Part shown: positions 7,563 through 18,704 of the stretch, piece by piece
Numbering within the stretch: the stretch's first letter is position 1
Layout: every line of letters starts with the position of its first letter
Source of the DNA: Lysinimonas soli
GTDB lineage: Bacteria; Actinomycetota; Actinomycetes; Actinomycetales; Microbacteriaceae
DNA length: 64,000 nt
Reading direction: 5' to 3'
NCBI RefSeq assembly: GCF_042655435.1
Contig: NZ_JBHSMG010000001.1
Span: 1,474,225-1,538,224, forward strand
Position numbers and translations under genes: made by a program
The notes under the pieces: model-generated
Seen by the model: only the letters and a program-made list of their open reading frames with translations
Told to the model about the DNA's origin: nothing
Database searches by the model: none

Positions 7563-8378
7563 CTAGCTGGCGGGGTGCCAGGCCTCGTTCGCGTGGGTGC
7601 GCATCCAGTCGACGGGGTTGATCGGGGTGCCCGCCGCGTCCAGGATGCCGAAGTGCAGGTGCGGTCCTGTGCTCTCGCCGGTGTCGCCGACCAGCCCCAC
7701 GATCGTGCCGCGCGCGACCGTCTGACCGACGCTCAGTCGCAGGGAGCCGGAGGCCATGTGGCCGTAGACGCTGCTCACGATCACCCCGTCGATGTCGTGC
7801 TGGATGATCGCGTAGACGCCGAGCTCACCCGAGGGATTGCCTACCTCGGTGACGACCCCGTCGGCGATGGCTGCGATCGGCGTGCCCGCACCGGGAGTGA
7901 AATCGACCCCGCGGTGGAAGGTCGAGCAGCCGGCGCACGGTGCCGCGCGCGGTCCGAAGGGGCTGCTGACCGGGCTCGAGGGATCGATCGGCCACTGCAC
8001 CATCGAGAAGGTCGTCACGGTGAACCCGTCGCGCTCGACGCGCACGCCGGACGATGCGGATGCCGCCACCTTCAGTCCCTGCGCCTCCGAGGCCGCGAAC
8101 GGCAGCTGCTGCGTCGCCGCCTGTGCCGGCAACTCGTGGATGCCGACCGCGGCGACGACGACTGCAGTGGCCACGATGGCGAGAACGGAGCGATTGACCC
8201 GGAGGAAGCCGGCGAGCGGGGCGCGGTCGTGCGGGTGGTGGCGGGAGTTCGGGTGGCCGTCGGGGCGATGGTCGCGGGGGTGGTGGTCGCGGGGGTGGTG
8301 GTCACGGGGGCGATCGGGGCGCGCGGACGCGCTCTTCTGAAGGAACAAGGACGAGCACTTTCGAGTCGAGCGCGGCAC
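7563..8378 (-). CDS. M23-family metallopeptidase with His-rich N-terminal segment
   Basis: About 271 residues from GTG 8376-8378; TTG 8346-8348 is another possible start. A cytoplasmic His/Asp/Pro/Arg-rich stretch (repeats of RDHHP) precedes one membrane anchor (VNRSVLAIVATAVVVAAVG), so the catalytic domain is outside. The LytM/M23 domain carries the zinc ligands in FHRGVDF (HxxxD) and HLHFG (HxH). It should cut peptide cross-links in peptidoglycan or regulate such enzymes. The reading frame stays open upstream to 8651, but that region shows no start signal or conserved protein. Confidence 0.82.
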   Translation of the reverse strand: MPRSTRKCSSLFLQKSASARPDRPRDHHPRDHHPRDHRPDGHPNSRHHPHDRAPLAGFLRVNRSVLAIVATAVVVAAVGIHELPAQAATQQLPFAASEAQGLKVAASASSGVRVERDGFTVTTFSMVQWPIDPSSPVSSPFGPRAAPCAGCSTFHRGVDFTPGAGTPIAAIADGVVTEVGNPSGELGVYAIIQHDIDGVIVSSVYGHMASGSLRLSVGQTVARGTIVGLVGDTGESTGPHLHFGILDAAGTPINPVDWMRTHANEAWHPAS

Positions 8379-8729
8379 CGTGCACGCGCGGGACGCCCAG
8401 TGTGCGTCCTCTGATGGAGCGGACCCACGTCGCCGTTCTGCACGGTGGATAACGTCACACCGGAACAAGCGGGGTCGGATCCATGCTTCTTCATGAACCT
8501 GGGCGGCACCTGGCAGCTGGACGTCAGGAGCCATGGTCGGGGCTCCCACGGGCGTGCGGCGGGCCTTCTTTCGCAGCCGCGCGTGTGCCCTGCGTGCCTT
8601 TCCCGTACGTCTCCCGTGCGCTCGGCCGATGCTCCCGCGCCCCTCCTCCACAGGATCTATCTTCGATAGTTGTCCACCAACAGGTGAGCATATCTAGAAT
8701 TCTTGTTCCCTTTGTAGGAGGATCGTTCC
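8379..8729 (+). other. 351-bp intergenic region between divergent genes
   Basis: No credible gene. It holds a short inverted repeat CTATC/GATAG at 8657-8669, an AT-rich stretch around 8680-8715 likely to include the promoter of the HNH gene, and an AGGAGG ribosome-binding site at about 8716-8722. The promoter of the M23 gene must also lie on its left side, but I see no clear box. Confidence 0.6.
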
Positions 8730-10142
<1,413 letters not shown>

Positions 10143-10152
10143 CGTCGACGGC

Positions 10153-12330
10153 ATGCAGCTCTGGCCGGGAACGGCGTACCCATTGGGAGCCACCTTCGAC
10201 GGAAACGGAACCAACTTCGCTCTCTTCAGCGAGGTGGCAGAGAGCGTCACGCTGTGCCTCTTCGACGCCGAGCTGAGCGAGACGCAGATCCCCCTCACCG
10301 AGGTCGACGGCTACGTCTGGCACGGCTACCTGCCCGGAGTGCAACCCGGGCAGCGCTACGGCTACCGAGTGGCGGGACCGTGGGATCCCACGAAGGGCCA
10401 GCGCTGCAACCCCGCCAAGCTCCTGCTCGACCCGTACGCCAAGGCGACGACCGGCGACATCCGCTGGGGGCAGTCGCTGTTCTCATACCGGTTCGACAAC
10501 CCCGAGCAGCGCAACGACGACGACTCCGCCAAAGACACCCTGCACGGCGTCGTCGTCAACCCCTTCTTCGACTGGAGCGGCGATCGCGCCCCGCGCACGC
10601 CCCTCGCCGAATCGGTGATCTACGAAGCCCACGTGAAGGGCTTGACCGAGCTGCATCCGGATGTCCCGGACGACCAGCGCGGAACCTACGGCGCCCTCGC
10701 CCACCCCGCGGTCATCGGTCACCTCCAGAAGATCGGCGCGACCGCGATCGAGCTCATGCCGGTGCACCAGTTCGTCGACGACAGCACCTTGCAGCAGAAG
10801 GGCCTCAGCAACTACTGGGGCTACGACACGATCGGCTACTTCGCTCCGCATGCGGCGTATTCCTCGGCAGGAGCCCTCGGGCAGCAGGTGCAGGAGTTCA
10901 AGGGCATGGTGCGCGCCCTGCACGCGGCGGGCATCGAGGTCATCCTGGATGTCGTCTACAACCACACGGCCGAGGGCAACCAGCTCGGTCCCACCCTGTC
11001 GATGCGCGGGATCGACAACGCGGCGTACTACCGGCTCGTCGACGGGCAACCCGAGTTCTACATGGACTACACGGGCACCGGCAACTCGCTCAACGCAGGG
11101 AACCCGCACACCCTGCAGCTCATCATGGACAGCCTGCGGTACTGGGTGACCGAGATGCACGTCGACGGCTTCCGCTTCGACCTGGCGGCGACTCTCGCAC
11201 GCGAGTTCTACGAGGTCGACCGGCTGTCGGCGTTCTTCGAGCTCGTGCAGCAGGATCCGATCGTGTCGCAGGTCAAGCTCATCGCCGAACCGTGGGACAT
11301 CGGCCCCGGCGGCTACCAGGTGGGCAACTTCCCTCCGCAGTGGACCGAGTGGAACGGCAAGTACCGCGACACGGTGCGCGACTTCTGGCGGGGCGAGCCG
11401 TCGACGCTCGGCGAGCTGGCCTCGCGGCTGACCGGGTCATCCGACCTCTACGAGAACACCGGACGTCGCCCCGTCGCCTCGATCAACTTCGTCACGGCCC
11501 ACGACGGCTTCACGCTGCTGGACCTGGTCTCGTACGACTCGAAGCACAACCTGGCCAACGGCGAGGACGGCAAGGACGGCACCGACGACAACCGCTCCTG
11601 GAACTGCGGGGTCGAGGGTCCCAGCGACGACCCGGCGATCATCGCGCTGCGCTCGCGCCAGCAGCGCAACTTCCTGGCCACGCTGCTGCTGTCGCAGGGC
11701 GTGCCGATGATCCTGCACGGTGACGAACTCGGGCGCACGCAATCCGGCAACAACAACGGCTACGCCCAGGACTCCGAACTCACCTGGGTGCACTGGGACC
11801 GGGCCGACCAGGGCCTCATCGACTTCACGGCGGCGATCGCACGGCTGCGGCGCGAGCATCCGACGTTCCGGCGCAGCCGATTCTTCGACGGCCGGCCGAT
11901 CGTACGCGCCCAGGGTGAGCCGCTGCCCGATGTCGAGTGGCTGACCCCCGACGGCTCGGCGATGACGCCGGAGGACTGGGAGTCGGGATTCGGCCGCACG
12001 CTCGGCATGTACCTCAACGGCCAGGGCATCCACGGCGTCGATGCGCGCGGGCAGCGGGTCACCGACGTGGCGTTCATCGTGTACTACTCGGCGCACGATC
12101 AACCGGTGCCCCTCGTGCTTCCGGATGCCGACCACGCCGTGGGGTGGGACATCATCGTCGACACCTCAGGCGCGCATGTCGACGGCGAGGTGCTCACGGC
12201 GGGGTCGGCGTGCAGGGTCGGCGCCCACTCGATCCTCGTGCTGCGGGAGCACACCGCCGCCGCCTCGGGAGACCCGGCCGTGAGCGCGAGCCTCGCGCCG
12301 CCGACGACCGTCTCGCCGGATGTCGAGTGA
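10153..12330 (+). CDS. glgX: Glycogen debranching enzyme GlgX
   Basis: 725 residues, the usual GlgX length. An N-terminal CBM48-like domain (PLGATFDGNGTNFALFSE) is followed by a GH13 barrel with the nucleophile Asp in VDGFRFDLA, the acid/base Glu in LIAEPWD and the third Asp in FVTAHDG. GlgX hydrolyses alpha-1,6 branches left by glycogen phosphorylase, feeding glucose to central metabolism. Start ATG sits 7 bases behind a TAGCGT box, so it is probably leaderless. The acyltransferase gene downstream begins 43 bases after its stop. Confidence 0.95.
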   Translation: MQLWPGTAYPLGATFDGNGTNFALFSEVAESVTLCLFDAELSETQIPLTEVDGYVWHGYLPGVQPGQRYGYRVAGPWDPTKGQRCNPAKLLLDPYAKATTGDIRWGQSLFSYRFDNPEQRNDDDSAKDTLHGVVVNPFFDWSGDRAPRTPLAESVIYEAHVKGLTELHPDVPDDQRGTYGALAHPAVIGHLQKIGATAIELMPVHQFVDDSTLQQKGLSNYWGYDTIGYFAPHAAYSSAGALGQQVQEFKGMVRALHAAGIEVILDVVYNHTAEGNQLGPTLSMRGIDNAAYYRLVDGQPEFYMDYTGTGNSLNAGNPHTLQLIMDSLRYWVTEMHVDGFRFDLAATLAREFYEVDRLSAFFELVQQDPIVSQVKLIAEPWDIGPGGYQVGNFPPQWTEWNGKYRDTVRDFWRGEPSTLGELASRLTGSSDLYENTGRRPVASINFVTAHDGFTLLDLVSYDSKHNLANGEDGKDGTDDNRSWNCGVEGPSDDPAIIALRSRQQRNFLATLLLSQGVPMILHGDELGRTQSGNNNGYAQDSELTWVHWDRADQGLIDFTAAIARLRREHPTFRRSRFFDGRPIVRAQGEPLPDVEWLTPDGSAMTPEDWESGFGRTLGMYLNGQGIHGVDARGQRVTDVAFIVYYSAHDQPVPLVLPDADHAVGWDIIVDTSGAHVDGEVLTAGSACRVGAHSILVLREHTAAASGDPAVSASLAPPTTVSPDVE

Positions 12331-12373
12331 CGACGCCCCGGGACGTCCGAGAATGCCCGAGGAGGCCGTCCCG

Positions 12374-13694
12374 ATGACGCCCACCCCCGGCATCGACGTC
12401 ACGAAGCGCGACCCGACCCTCGACCTCGCGCGGGTGTTCTGCGTGCTGCTGGTGGTCGCCATCCATCTGCTCGAGGTCGGAGTCGGCACCGGACCTCGGG
12501 GACTCGTGGTCAGCCGGCCGCTCGAGCACCAGCCCTGGTTCGACGCCGCCACCTGGGTGCTGCAGATCATGCCGTTGTTCTTCGTCGTGGGCGGATTCGC
12601 CGGCAGCACCGCCTGGCGCCGCATGCAGACCCGCGGCGAGCCGGGAGCCGCGATGACCGAGCGGGAGGGCGGCCTCGCGGCGAGCTACGCGGCGAGTCGG
12701 GTGCTGCGTCTGGCGGAACCCGCGCTGCCCTTGTTCGTCTTCTTCGCGGTCGTCGTCGGAGCGGCGACGCTCATCGGCGTCGACCCCGCCCTGCTCGACA
12801 CGGTCACGCTCGGAGCCGGCTCGCCGCTGTGGTTCCTGGCGGCATACGGCCTCAGCCAGGTGCTCGTGCCCGTCGCCTCGGGGTGGCACGCCCGGGCACC
12901 GCGGCTCACGGTCCTGCTGCTGCTCGCCGGCGCGATCGTCGTCGACCTGCTGCGCTACCGCACCGGGATCGTCGAGATCGGCCTCGTCAATCTGTTCTTC
13001 GTCTGGATGCTCATCCAGCAGTTCGGATTCTGGTACGCCGACGGCCGGTTCGCCGCCCGACGGTGGTGGCAGTTGGCGATCCTGGGGATCGTGAGCTGGG
13101 CGACGCTGATCCCGCTCACGCTCTGGGGTCCGTACTCGCCCGACATGCTCAACAAACCTGAACCCGCCCACGCTGCCTCTCGTGGCGCTCGGGCTCTCGC
13201 AGGCGTGCGTGCTGCAGCTGCTGCGGCCCGCCCTGGCCGCGCTCATACGCACGAGGGTGGCATCCGTCACGGTCCGATTGGTGGGATCCCGGCTCATGAC
13301 GATCTACCTCTGGCACCTGCCGATCATCATCGTGCTCTCGGGCCTGGCCCTGCTGATGCCGGGTGCGAGCCCCGAGCCCGGGACTGCGAACTGGTGGTGG
13401 CTGCGGATCCCGTTCTACCTCCTCGTGATCGCCCTGCTTTTGGCGCTGTCGAGGCTCATCGGGCGCTGGGAGACCCGGCGCGCTCCGAGCCGGACTCCCC
13501 CGGTTCGGGTCGTCATCGTCGCGGCCGCCCTGACCATCGCGCCCCCTCTGCTCGAGATCGAGTTCCCCTTCGACCTGACGCTCGCGATCCTCGGGGTGGG
13601 GTGCTTCTCGATCGCCCTGCTGCTGCTGGGTCGACGCCCGGTGCGCCTGCCTGCGGCCCGTGCGGCTCCTGCACACGAGGAAATGAGCACCTAG
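12374..13694 (+). pseudogene. Acyltransferase-3-like membrane protein with a one-base frameshift
   Basis: The 5' part (12374 to about 13153) reads DPTLDLARVFCVLLVVAIHLL and many membrane helices of an acyltransferase 3 family protein that modifies envelope glycans or lipids. Around 13154-13156 the frame breaks. Dropping one A from the AACAAACC run joins the first frame to ...NNLNPPTLPLVALGLSQACVLQLL and on through further helices to the TAG at 13692-13694, giving one protein of about 439 residues. Both halves look fully coding. Start ATG 12374 has GAGGAGG 8-9 bases upstream. It is either a recent pseudogene or a sequencing/assembly error. Confidence 0.8.
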
Positions 13695-13697
13695 GCT
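13692..13697 (+). promoter_or_regulatory. Leaderless -10 box of the alcohol dehydrogenase gene
   Basis: TAGGCT, 7 bases before the ATG at 13705. Its TAG is also the stop codon of the preceding acyltransferase frame. Confidence 0.6.
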
Positions 13698-13704
13698 GGC
13701 GAGC

Positions 13705-14754
13705 ATGAAGGCGACGATCCTGCACGGTGTCCGCGAAATCCGCGTCGAGGAGCGGCCCGATCCGGTCATCCTCGCCCCGACGGACGCCATCGTCAGGGTC
13801 ACGGCGGCGTGCGTGTGCGGCTCCGATCTGTGGCCGTACCGCGGAGTGCGCCCCATCGACGCGCCGCAGGCGATGGGACACGAGCTCGTGGGCGTCGTGG
13901 AACAGGTCGGCGCCGAGGTGCGCTCGGTGAAGCCGGGCGACTTCGTGATCTCGGCGTTCTCGTTCAGCGACAACACCTGCCAGAGCTGTCGGGCCGGATT
14001 CACCTCGGCCTGCGACCACAGCAGCTTCTTCGGCAGCAAGGATGCCGCGGGACTCGACACCCCCGGTGCGCAGGGCGAGATCGCCCGCATCCCCCTCGCC
14101 GACGGCTCACTCGTCGTCGTCCCCGCGCCCGTGGACGACGCCCTCGTGCCGAGCCTGCTGGCGCTCGCCGACGTGATGTCGACCGGACACCACGCCGCGG
14201 TGTCGGCCGGCGTCGGGCCCGAGAGCACCGTCGTCGTGGTCGGCGACGGCGCCGTCGGCCTGAGCGGCGTGCTCGCCGCCGCCCGGCTCGGCGCTCCGCG
14301 CGTGATCGCGATGAGCCGGCACGCCGACCGCGCCGAGCTCGCCCGTCGCTTCGGAGCGACGGATGTCGTGGCCGAGCGCGGTGAGGACGGCGTCGCCGCG
14401 ATCCGCGACCTGCTCGGCGGCGAACTCGCCGACTCCGCGCTGGAATGCGTGGGCACCGAGGAGTCGATGAACCAGGCGATCGGCGCCGTACGCGGCGGCG
14501 GTCGGGTCGGCTACGTTGGCGTTCCGGCCGGGGGGTCGCGTCTTCCGATCGGGGTGCTGTTCTCGCGCAACATCATGGTCGGCGGCGGCATGGCGCCGGC
14601 GCGGCACTACATCCCCGAACTGCTACCCGACGTGCTCGACGGCACCATCGAGCCCGGACTCGTCTTCGACCTCGAGCTGCCCCTCGAGGAGGCCGCCGAG
14701 GCCTACGCGGCGATGGACGAGCGCCGCGCCATCAAGAGCCTGTTGCGCCCCTGA
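13705..14754 (+). CDS. Zinc-dependent alcohol dehydrogenase-family oxidoreductase (MDR)
   Basis: 349 residues. The catalytic zinc site is seen as CVCGSDLW (Cys) and MGHELVG (His-Glu). A structural Cys-rich lobe appears as NTCQSCRAGFTSACDH, with three clear Cys instead of the usual four. The Rossmann part contains VVVVGDGAVGLSGVLAA. It oxidises an alcohol or reduces a carbonyl with NAD(P)H; substrate unknown. The leaderless promoter suggests it is transcribed on its own. The weaker structural-zinc lobe is worth noting but occurs in this subgroup. Confidence 0.88.
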   Translation: MKATILHGVREIRVEERPDPVILAPTDAIVRVTAACVCGSDLWPYRGVRPIDAPQAMGHELVGVVEQVGAEVRSVKPGDFVISAFSFSDNTCQSCRAGFTSACDHSSFFGSKDAAGLDTPGAQGEIARIPLADGSLVVVPAPVDDALVPSLLALADVMSTGHHAAVSAGVGPESTVVVVGDGAVGLSGVLAAARLGAPRVIAMSRHADRAELARRFGATDVVAERGEDGVAAIRDLLGGELADSALECVGTEESMNQAIGAVRGGGRVGYVGVPAGGSRLPIGVLFSRNIMVGGGMAPARHYIPELLPDVLDGTIEPGLVFDLELPLEEAAEAYAAMDERRAIKSLLRP

Positions 14755-14925
14755 GGCCCCCACAACAGTTCCCGCACTGTTCAACGTCCTGACAACCGGG
14801 ATGTCGCTGCGCCGTCCCCTGGCGCCGGTACCGTCCGAACAGGACGAAGAGGTCGGCGATCATCTCGGCAGCGACACCGCCGAGGAGGCGTCACGGCCGT
14901 CGACGATCACGGGAAGGGAACGCCC

Positions 14926-16266
14926 ATGCGCATCACCGTCATCGGCTGCGGATACCTCGGAGCCGTCCACGCCGCGAGCATGGCCGAACTCGGTCACGAC
15001 GTCGTCGGCATCGATATCGACGAGGCGAAGATCGCGATGCTCGCCTCCGGTCGGGCGCCGTTCTACGAACCGGGCCTGCCCGAACTGCTCGAGCGATCGC
15101 TCGCCGGCGGTCGCCTGCGGTTCACGACCGACATGTCGGCGGCCCGGGGCAACCGCATCCACTTCGTCGCCGTGGGCACCCCGCAGAAGCCACGCGAGAA
15201 CGCCGCGGATCTGCGCTTCGTCGACGCGGCGATCGACGCGCTCGTTCCCTGGCTCGAGGCGGGCGACCTCGTGGTCGGCAAGTCGACGGTGCCGGTCGGC
15301 ACGGCGCGCGGCATCGCCGATCGCCTGGCCGAGTCGGAGACCGGCGCGTCCCTGGCCTGGAACCCCGAGTTCCTTCGTGAGGGCCTGGCCGTGAAAGACA
15401 CGCTGCACCCCGATCGGCTGGTCTACGGGGTTCCCGACGGAGACCCCGCGGGTGCTCGGCAGCTGCTCGACGAGGTCTACGCCGCGACCCTGTCCGAGGG
15501 CACGCCGCTCGTCGTCACCGACTACGAGACGGCCGAGCTCGTGAAGGTCTCGGCGAACGCCTTCCTCGCGACCAAGATCTCGTTCATCAACGCGATGGCG
15601 GAGGTGTGCGAGGTCGTCGGCGCGGACGTCACCCAGCTCGCCGACGCGATCGGGTACGACGCGCGCATCGGACGCCGCTTTCTCAACGCCGGGCTCGGCT
15701 TCGGCGGCGGATGCCTGCCCAAAGACATCCGCGCGTTCATGGCGCGTGCCGGCGAGCTCGGTGCCGATCAGGCGCTGACCTTCCTGCGGGAGGTCGACCG
15801 GATCAACATGCGCCGACGGGAGCGCGCCGTCGATCTGGTGCGCGAGGTGCTCGACGGTTCGCTGCTGGGGCGGCGGATCGCGGTGCTCGGCCTCGCCTTC
15901 AAGCCGGATTCCGACGATGTGCGCGACTCTCCCGCCCTGAACGTCGCCGCGATGCTCTCGCTGCAGGGCGCGGCCGTCATCTGCCACGATCCGAAGGCCG
16001 TGCCGAACTCGCGCAAGCGGTTCCCCGAGCTCAGCTACACCGAGTCGCTGGACGAGGCGGTCGCCGACGCCGACGTCGTGCTCGTGCTGACCGAATGGGG
16101 CGACTACCTCGAGATCGACCCCGAGGTCCTCGCCCGCAAGGTCGCGAATCCGATCGTCGTCGACGGCCGCAACTGTCTCGACGCCGAGGCCTGGCGGGCG
16201 GCCGGATGGCGCTACCGTGCGCTGGGACGGCGGCGCATGGACGCGCGAGTGGGCGCCCTGGTCTGA
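14926..16266 (+). CDS. ugd: UDP-glucose 6-dehydrogenase
   Basis: 446 residues, normal length. It starts MRITVIGCGYLGAVHAASMA, the NAD-binding motif. The catalytic Cys is residue 263 in GFGGGCLPKD, and the C-terminal UDP-binding domain is present (VLGLAFKPDSDDVRDSPALNV). It oxidises UDP-glucose to UDP-glucuronate for exopolysaccharide or envelope glycans, in keeping with the glycosyltransferases elsewhere in the window. GGGAAGGGA precedes the ATG by about 7 bases. The 171-bp gap upstream presumably holds its promoter; I see no clear box. A GDP-mannose dehydrogenase cannot be fully excluded. Confidence 0.92.
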   Translation: MRITVIGCGYLGAVHAASMAELGHDVVGIDIDEAKIAMLASGRAPFYEPGLPELLERSLAGGRLRFTTDMSAARGNRIHFVAVGTPQKPRENAADLRFVDAAIDALVPWLEAGDLVVGKSTVPVGTARGIADRLAESETGASLAWNPEFLREGLAVKDTLHPDRLVYGVPDGDPAGARQLLDEVYAATLSEGTPLVVTDYETAELVKVSANAFLATKISFINAMAEVCEVVGADVTQLADAIGYDARIGRRFLNAGLGFGGGCLPKDIRAFMARAGELGADQALTFLREVDRINMRRRERAVDLVREVLDGSLLGRRIAVLGLAFKPDSDDVRDSPALNVAAMLSLQGAAVICHDPKAVPNSRKRFPELSYTESLDEAVADADVVLVLTEWGDYLEIDPEVLARKVANPIVVDGRNCLDAEAWRAAGWRYRALGRRRMDARVGALV

Positions 16267-16269
16267 GGC

Positions 16270-16665
16270 TCAGCCGTTCCAGGGCAGGAAGGCGCTCACG
16301 AGCGGCGACCCCACCACGTGGTCGACGACCGGGACCACGAGCGAGCCGCCGAATCCGCCGCGTTCGTCGGCGCTGCGGAGGGTTCGTTCGAGCGAGCCGG
16401 GCACTCGACGTTCGGCCCGGGTCGCGGAGCGCGCGAGGGTGGCCGGCTCGCTCGAGAGCGGACGCTCCCCCGTGCCGGCTCCCCGGCTGAGTTCTTCGTA
16501 GATCGCCTCGCGCTGCGGCTCGCGGAGGTCGAGGAAGGCCTCGGTGTGCGCCTGCTCGAGGGACTCGATGGGAGCGGTTCCGAGCACGTGGCGGTAACGG
16601 CGAAGGACGCGGTCATGGGCGATATCGCCATGCTCGGTGCCGAACAGCCGGCTCAGTACACCCAT
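16270..16665 (-). CDS. Conserved hypothetical protein
   Basis: 131 residues from the ATG at 16663-16665, chosen because GGAGGAGG lies 8 bases upstream; a GTG three codons earlier is the alternative. It starts MGVLSRLFGTEHG and contains a helical, charged middle (EAFLDLREPQREAIYEELSR) and an Arg/Ser-rich linker, then a hydrophobic end (GGSLVVPVVDHVVGSPLVSAF). I do not recognise the function. It is convergent with ugd, only 3 bases apart. Confidence 0.65.
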   Translation of the reverse strand: MGVLSRLFGTEHGDIAHDRVLRRYRHVLGTAPIESLEQAHTEAFLDLREPQREAIYEELSRGAGTGERPLSSEPATLARSATRAERRVPGSLERTLRSADERGGFGGSLVVPVVDHVVGSPLVSAFLPWNG

Positions 16666-16756
16666 CTCGTCCACCTCCTCCCATCACGGTAGGCGGGCGA
16701 TCTGGACGCCTGCTGGACTGCGCCTCGGGATTGCCTGGCCGGGGAGCGGTGCCCGG

Positions 16757-16981
16757 TCAGACGGTGCTGGAGCCCGTCACCACCGGAGACGGCAGCGGCT
16801 CGTTGGGGATGACCGCCCAGCAGATCGCGTAGATCAGCAGCTGCGACCCGGGGAGCACGAACGACAGGATCGCGATCAGCCGGACCACCGTGACGTCCCA
16901 GCCGAACCGGCGGGCGAGGCCCGCGCAGACCCCGGCGACGATGCGGCCCTCGCGCGGGCGGACGAGAGAGGAGGTTGTCAT
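16757..16981 (-). CDS. PspC domain protein
   Basis: 74 residues. The PspC pattern is clear: RPREGRIVAGVCAGLARRFGWDVTVVRL followed by one long membrane segment (LSFVLPGSQLLIYAICWAVIP). In proteobacteria PspC is part of the phage-shock/envelope stress response; in actinobacteria such stand-alone micro-proteins are common and their job is not settled. A second copy lies at 44865-45062. Start is the ATG at 16979-16981. Confidence 0.85.
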   Translation of the reverse strand: MTTSSLVRPREGRIVAGVCAGLARRFGWDVTVVRLIAILSFVLPGSQLLIYAICWAVIPNEPLPSPVVTGSSTV

Positions 16982-17083
16982 GGCTCAAGCCTCCCCCGGA
17001 TCGACAGCACGGGCCAGCGGGTTAACCCCCGGCATCCGGGTGTCCACGGCCACCGCGCCCGCGCCCGCGCCGCCACGACGCTC

Positions 17084-18634
17084 TCACGACCCCGGCAGCA
17101 GCATCCCGTCGATCAGCAACTCGCGCACCTCGGCGACCGTCGAGCGTTCCAGCTCCGCGACGTCGAGATCGAGCAGCTGCGCGACGGCGGTCACGATCAC
17201 GCCGAGGCCGAGTTCGCCGTCGCAGGCACCCACGATCGCGGCGAGCTCCGTGCCGACGCGCACCTCGCGGCGGAATCCGCCGCCCTGACGCAGCACCAGC
17301 ACGCTGGGGTCCGCCTCGCCGGGCCAATGGCTGCGCTCCTCCGTGACGTCGCCCGCGACCTGCAATCGGGCGGCGAGCAGCTCTGCGTCGGAGCGCACGG
17401 CCTGCCAGTCCGCGGCCGCGAGCGCGGTCGACAGATGCGTTCCGAGGCCCGCCGTGCCGCGACCGAGTGGAGCATCGAGGCGTTCCACCCGCCGCATTCG
17501 GCCCCTCATCGACGGCGCCGCGGGGTCCGGATGCCGCAGCAGCAGATACCCGAACCCCACCCCCGTCACTCCCCGGGCGTCGAAGTCGTCGAGCCACGCG
17601 CCGCAGAGCCGCTCGAAGTCGGCCGACCCGGGCCGCGTGCCGCCGTCGCGGATCCAGGTCTCGGCGTACTGCGACGGGTCCTGCCGTTCCCGTTCGATGA
17701 TCCAGGCGTCCAGCCCCGCCTCGTCGGCCCAGCCCGCCGCTCGCTGCAGACCGTCGACGTCGGCGCGGTACTCCCAGTTGCCCAGCAGCTGCGCGATCCC
17801 GCCGGGAACGAGGTGCTCTGCCGCGCCGGCGACCACCTGCTCGATGAGCGCATCGCCGACCAACCCGCCGTCGCGGTACTCGTACTCCGGCACCCCGGGC
17901 GCGCGCGGCGTGATGACGAAGGGCGGGTTCGAGACGATCCGATCGAAGCGCTCCCCCGCGACCGGCTCGTAGAGGCTGCCGAGCCGGAAGTCGATGCCCT
18001 CGATGCCGTTGAGCACCGCGTTGAACCGGGCCAGCTCGAGTGCGCGGGACGAGATGTCGGTGGCGACCACGCGATCGGCCCACCGGGACGCGTGCATGGC
18101 CTGGATGCCGCATCCGGTCCCCAGGTCGAGCACCGTCGCGACGGGGTCGGGCAGCAGCAGCCCGCTCAGCGTCAGCGAGGCCCCGCCGACCCCGAGCACA
18201 TGGTCGGGGCGCAGCTCGCGACCGGTGGCGAGCTCGCCCAGGTCGCTCGCGATCCACCAGGAGCCGGCGCCCTGGGCGTCGAGGAAGTCGTAGGGCCGCA
18301 GATCGACGAGCGCCGTGACCCGATCGCCGTGCTCCTCGACGAGGCCCAGACGGCGCGCGCCCTCGAGCGTGAGCGACGCGAGGGCCGCCTCGGCGGCGTC
18401 CCGGGCGACCGGAGATCCGAGCACGAAGAGCGAGGCGAGGGTGCCGAGCGGCGTCGTGCGGCGGCTCAGGGCACGCTCGGCGGGCACCCGGTTGCCGCGT
18501 TCGAGGGCCGCGTCGGCCTCGGCGCCCCAGAGAGCTCCGAGCGCGGGAACCGTGAACCGCGCCGCGATCAGGTCGGAGCGCAGCAGCTCGATCAGCGGGG
18601 CGGACTCGAGGGGCTGCGCGGGGGCGGTGGGCAC
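17084..18634 (-). CDS. Class I SAM-dependent methyltransferase (DUF7059-type N-terminus)
   Basis: 516 residues from GTG 18632-18634. The middle domain carries the SAM motif VLDLGTGCGIQAMHA and the N-P-P-F motif in IVSNPPFVITPR, as in N6-adenine or N5-glutamine methyltransferases of the PrmC/RsmC type. The N-terminal helical region (ERALSRRTTPLGTLASLFVLGS) and C-terminal region match long actinobacterial versions, which are sometimes annotated with a DUF7059 N-terminal domain. The NPPF motif suggests methylation of an amide or amino nitrogen in a macromolecule (rRNA, protein or DNA); target unknown. Confidence 0.8.
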   Translation of the reverse strand: MPTAPAQPLESAPLIELLRSDLIAARFTVPALGALWGAEADAALERGNRVPAERALSRRTTPLGTLASLFVLGSPVARDAAEAALASLTLEGARRLGLVEEHGDRVTALVDLRPYDFLDAQGAGSWWIASDLGELATGRELRPDHVLGVGGASLTLSGLLLPDPVATVLDLGTGCGIQAMHASRWADRVVATDISSRALELARFNAVLNGIEGIDFRLGSLYEPVAGERFDRIVSNPPFVITPRAPGVPEYEYRDGGLVGDALIEQVVAGAAEHLVPGGIAQLLGNWEYRADVDGLQRAAGWADEAGLDAWIIERERQDPSQYAETWIRDGGTRPGSADFERLCGAWLDDFDARGVTGVGFGYLLLRHPDPAAPSMRGRMRRVERLDAPLGRGTAGLGTHLSTALAAADWQAVRSDAELLAARLQVAGDVTEERSHWPGEADPSVLVLRQGGGFRREVRVGTELAAIVGACDGELGLGVIVTAVAQLLDLDVAELERSTVAEVRELLIDGMLLPGS

Positions 18635-18704
18635 CGCTCTATTCTGGCCGCCCGGTTGGAAGCCGCCCGATGAGGCTGGTGGACCGCTCGGCCACGGGGG
18701 CCGG

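Noticed and set aside
8245..8316. Short G-rich repeats, possible CRISPR
   Set aside because: They are in-frame tandem units in a coding region without spacers; no CRISPR array pattern.
16637..18673. 678-residue open frame on the plus strand
   Set aside because: Antisense of the methyltransferase gene, whose SAM and NPPF motifs are clear. High GC keeps the opposite frame open.
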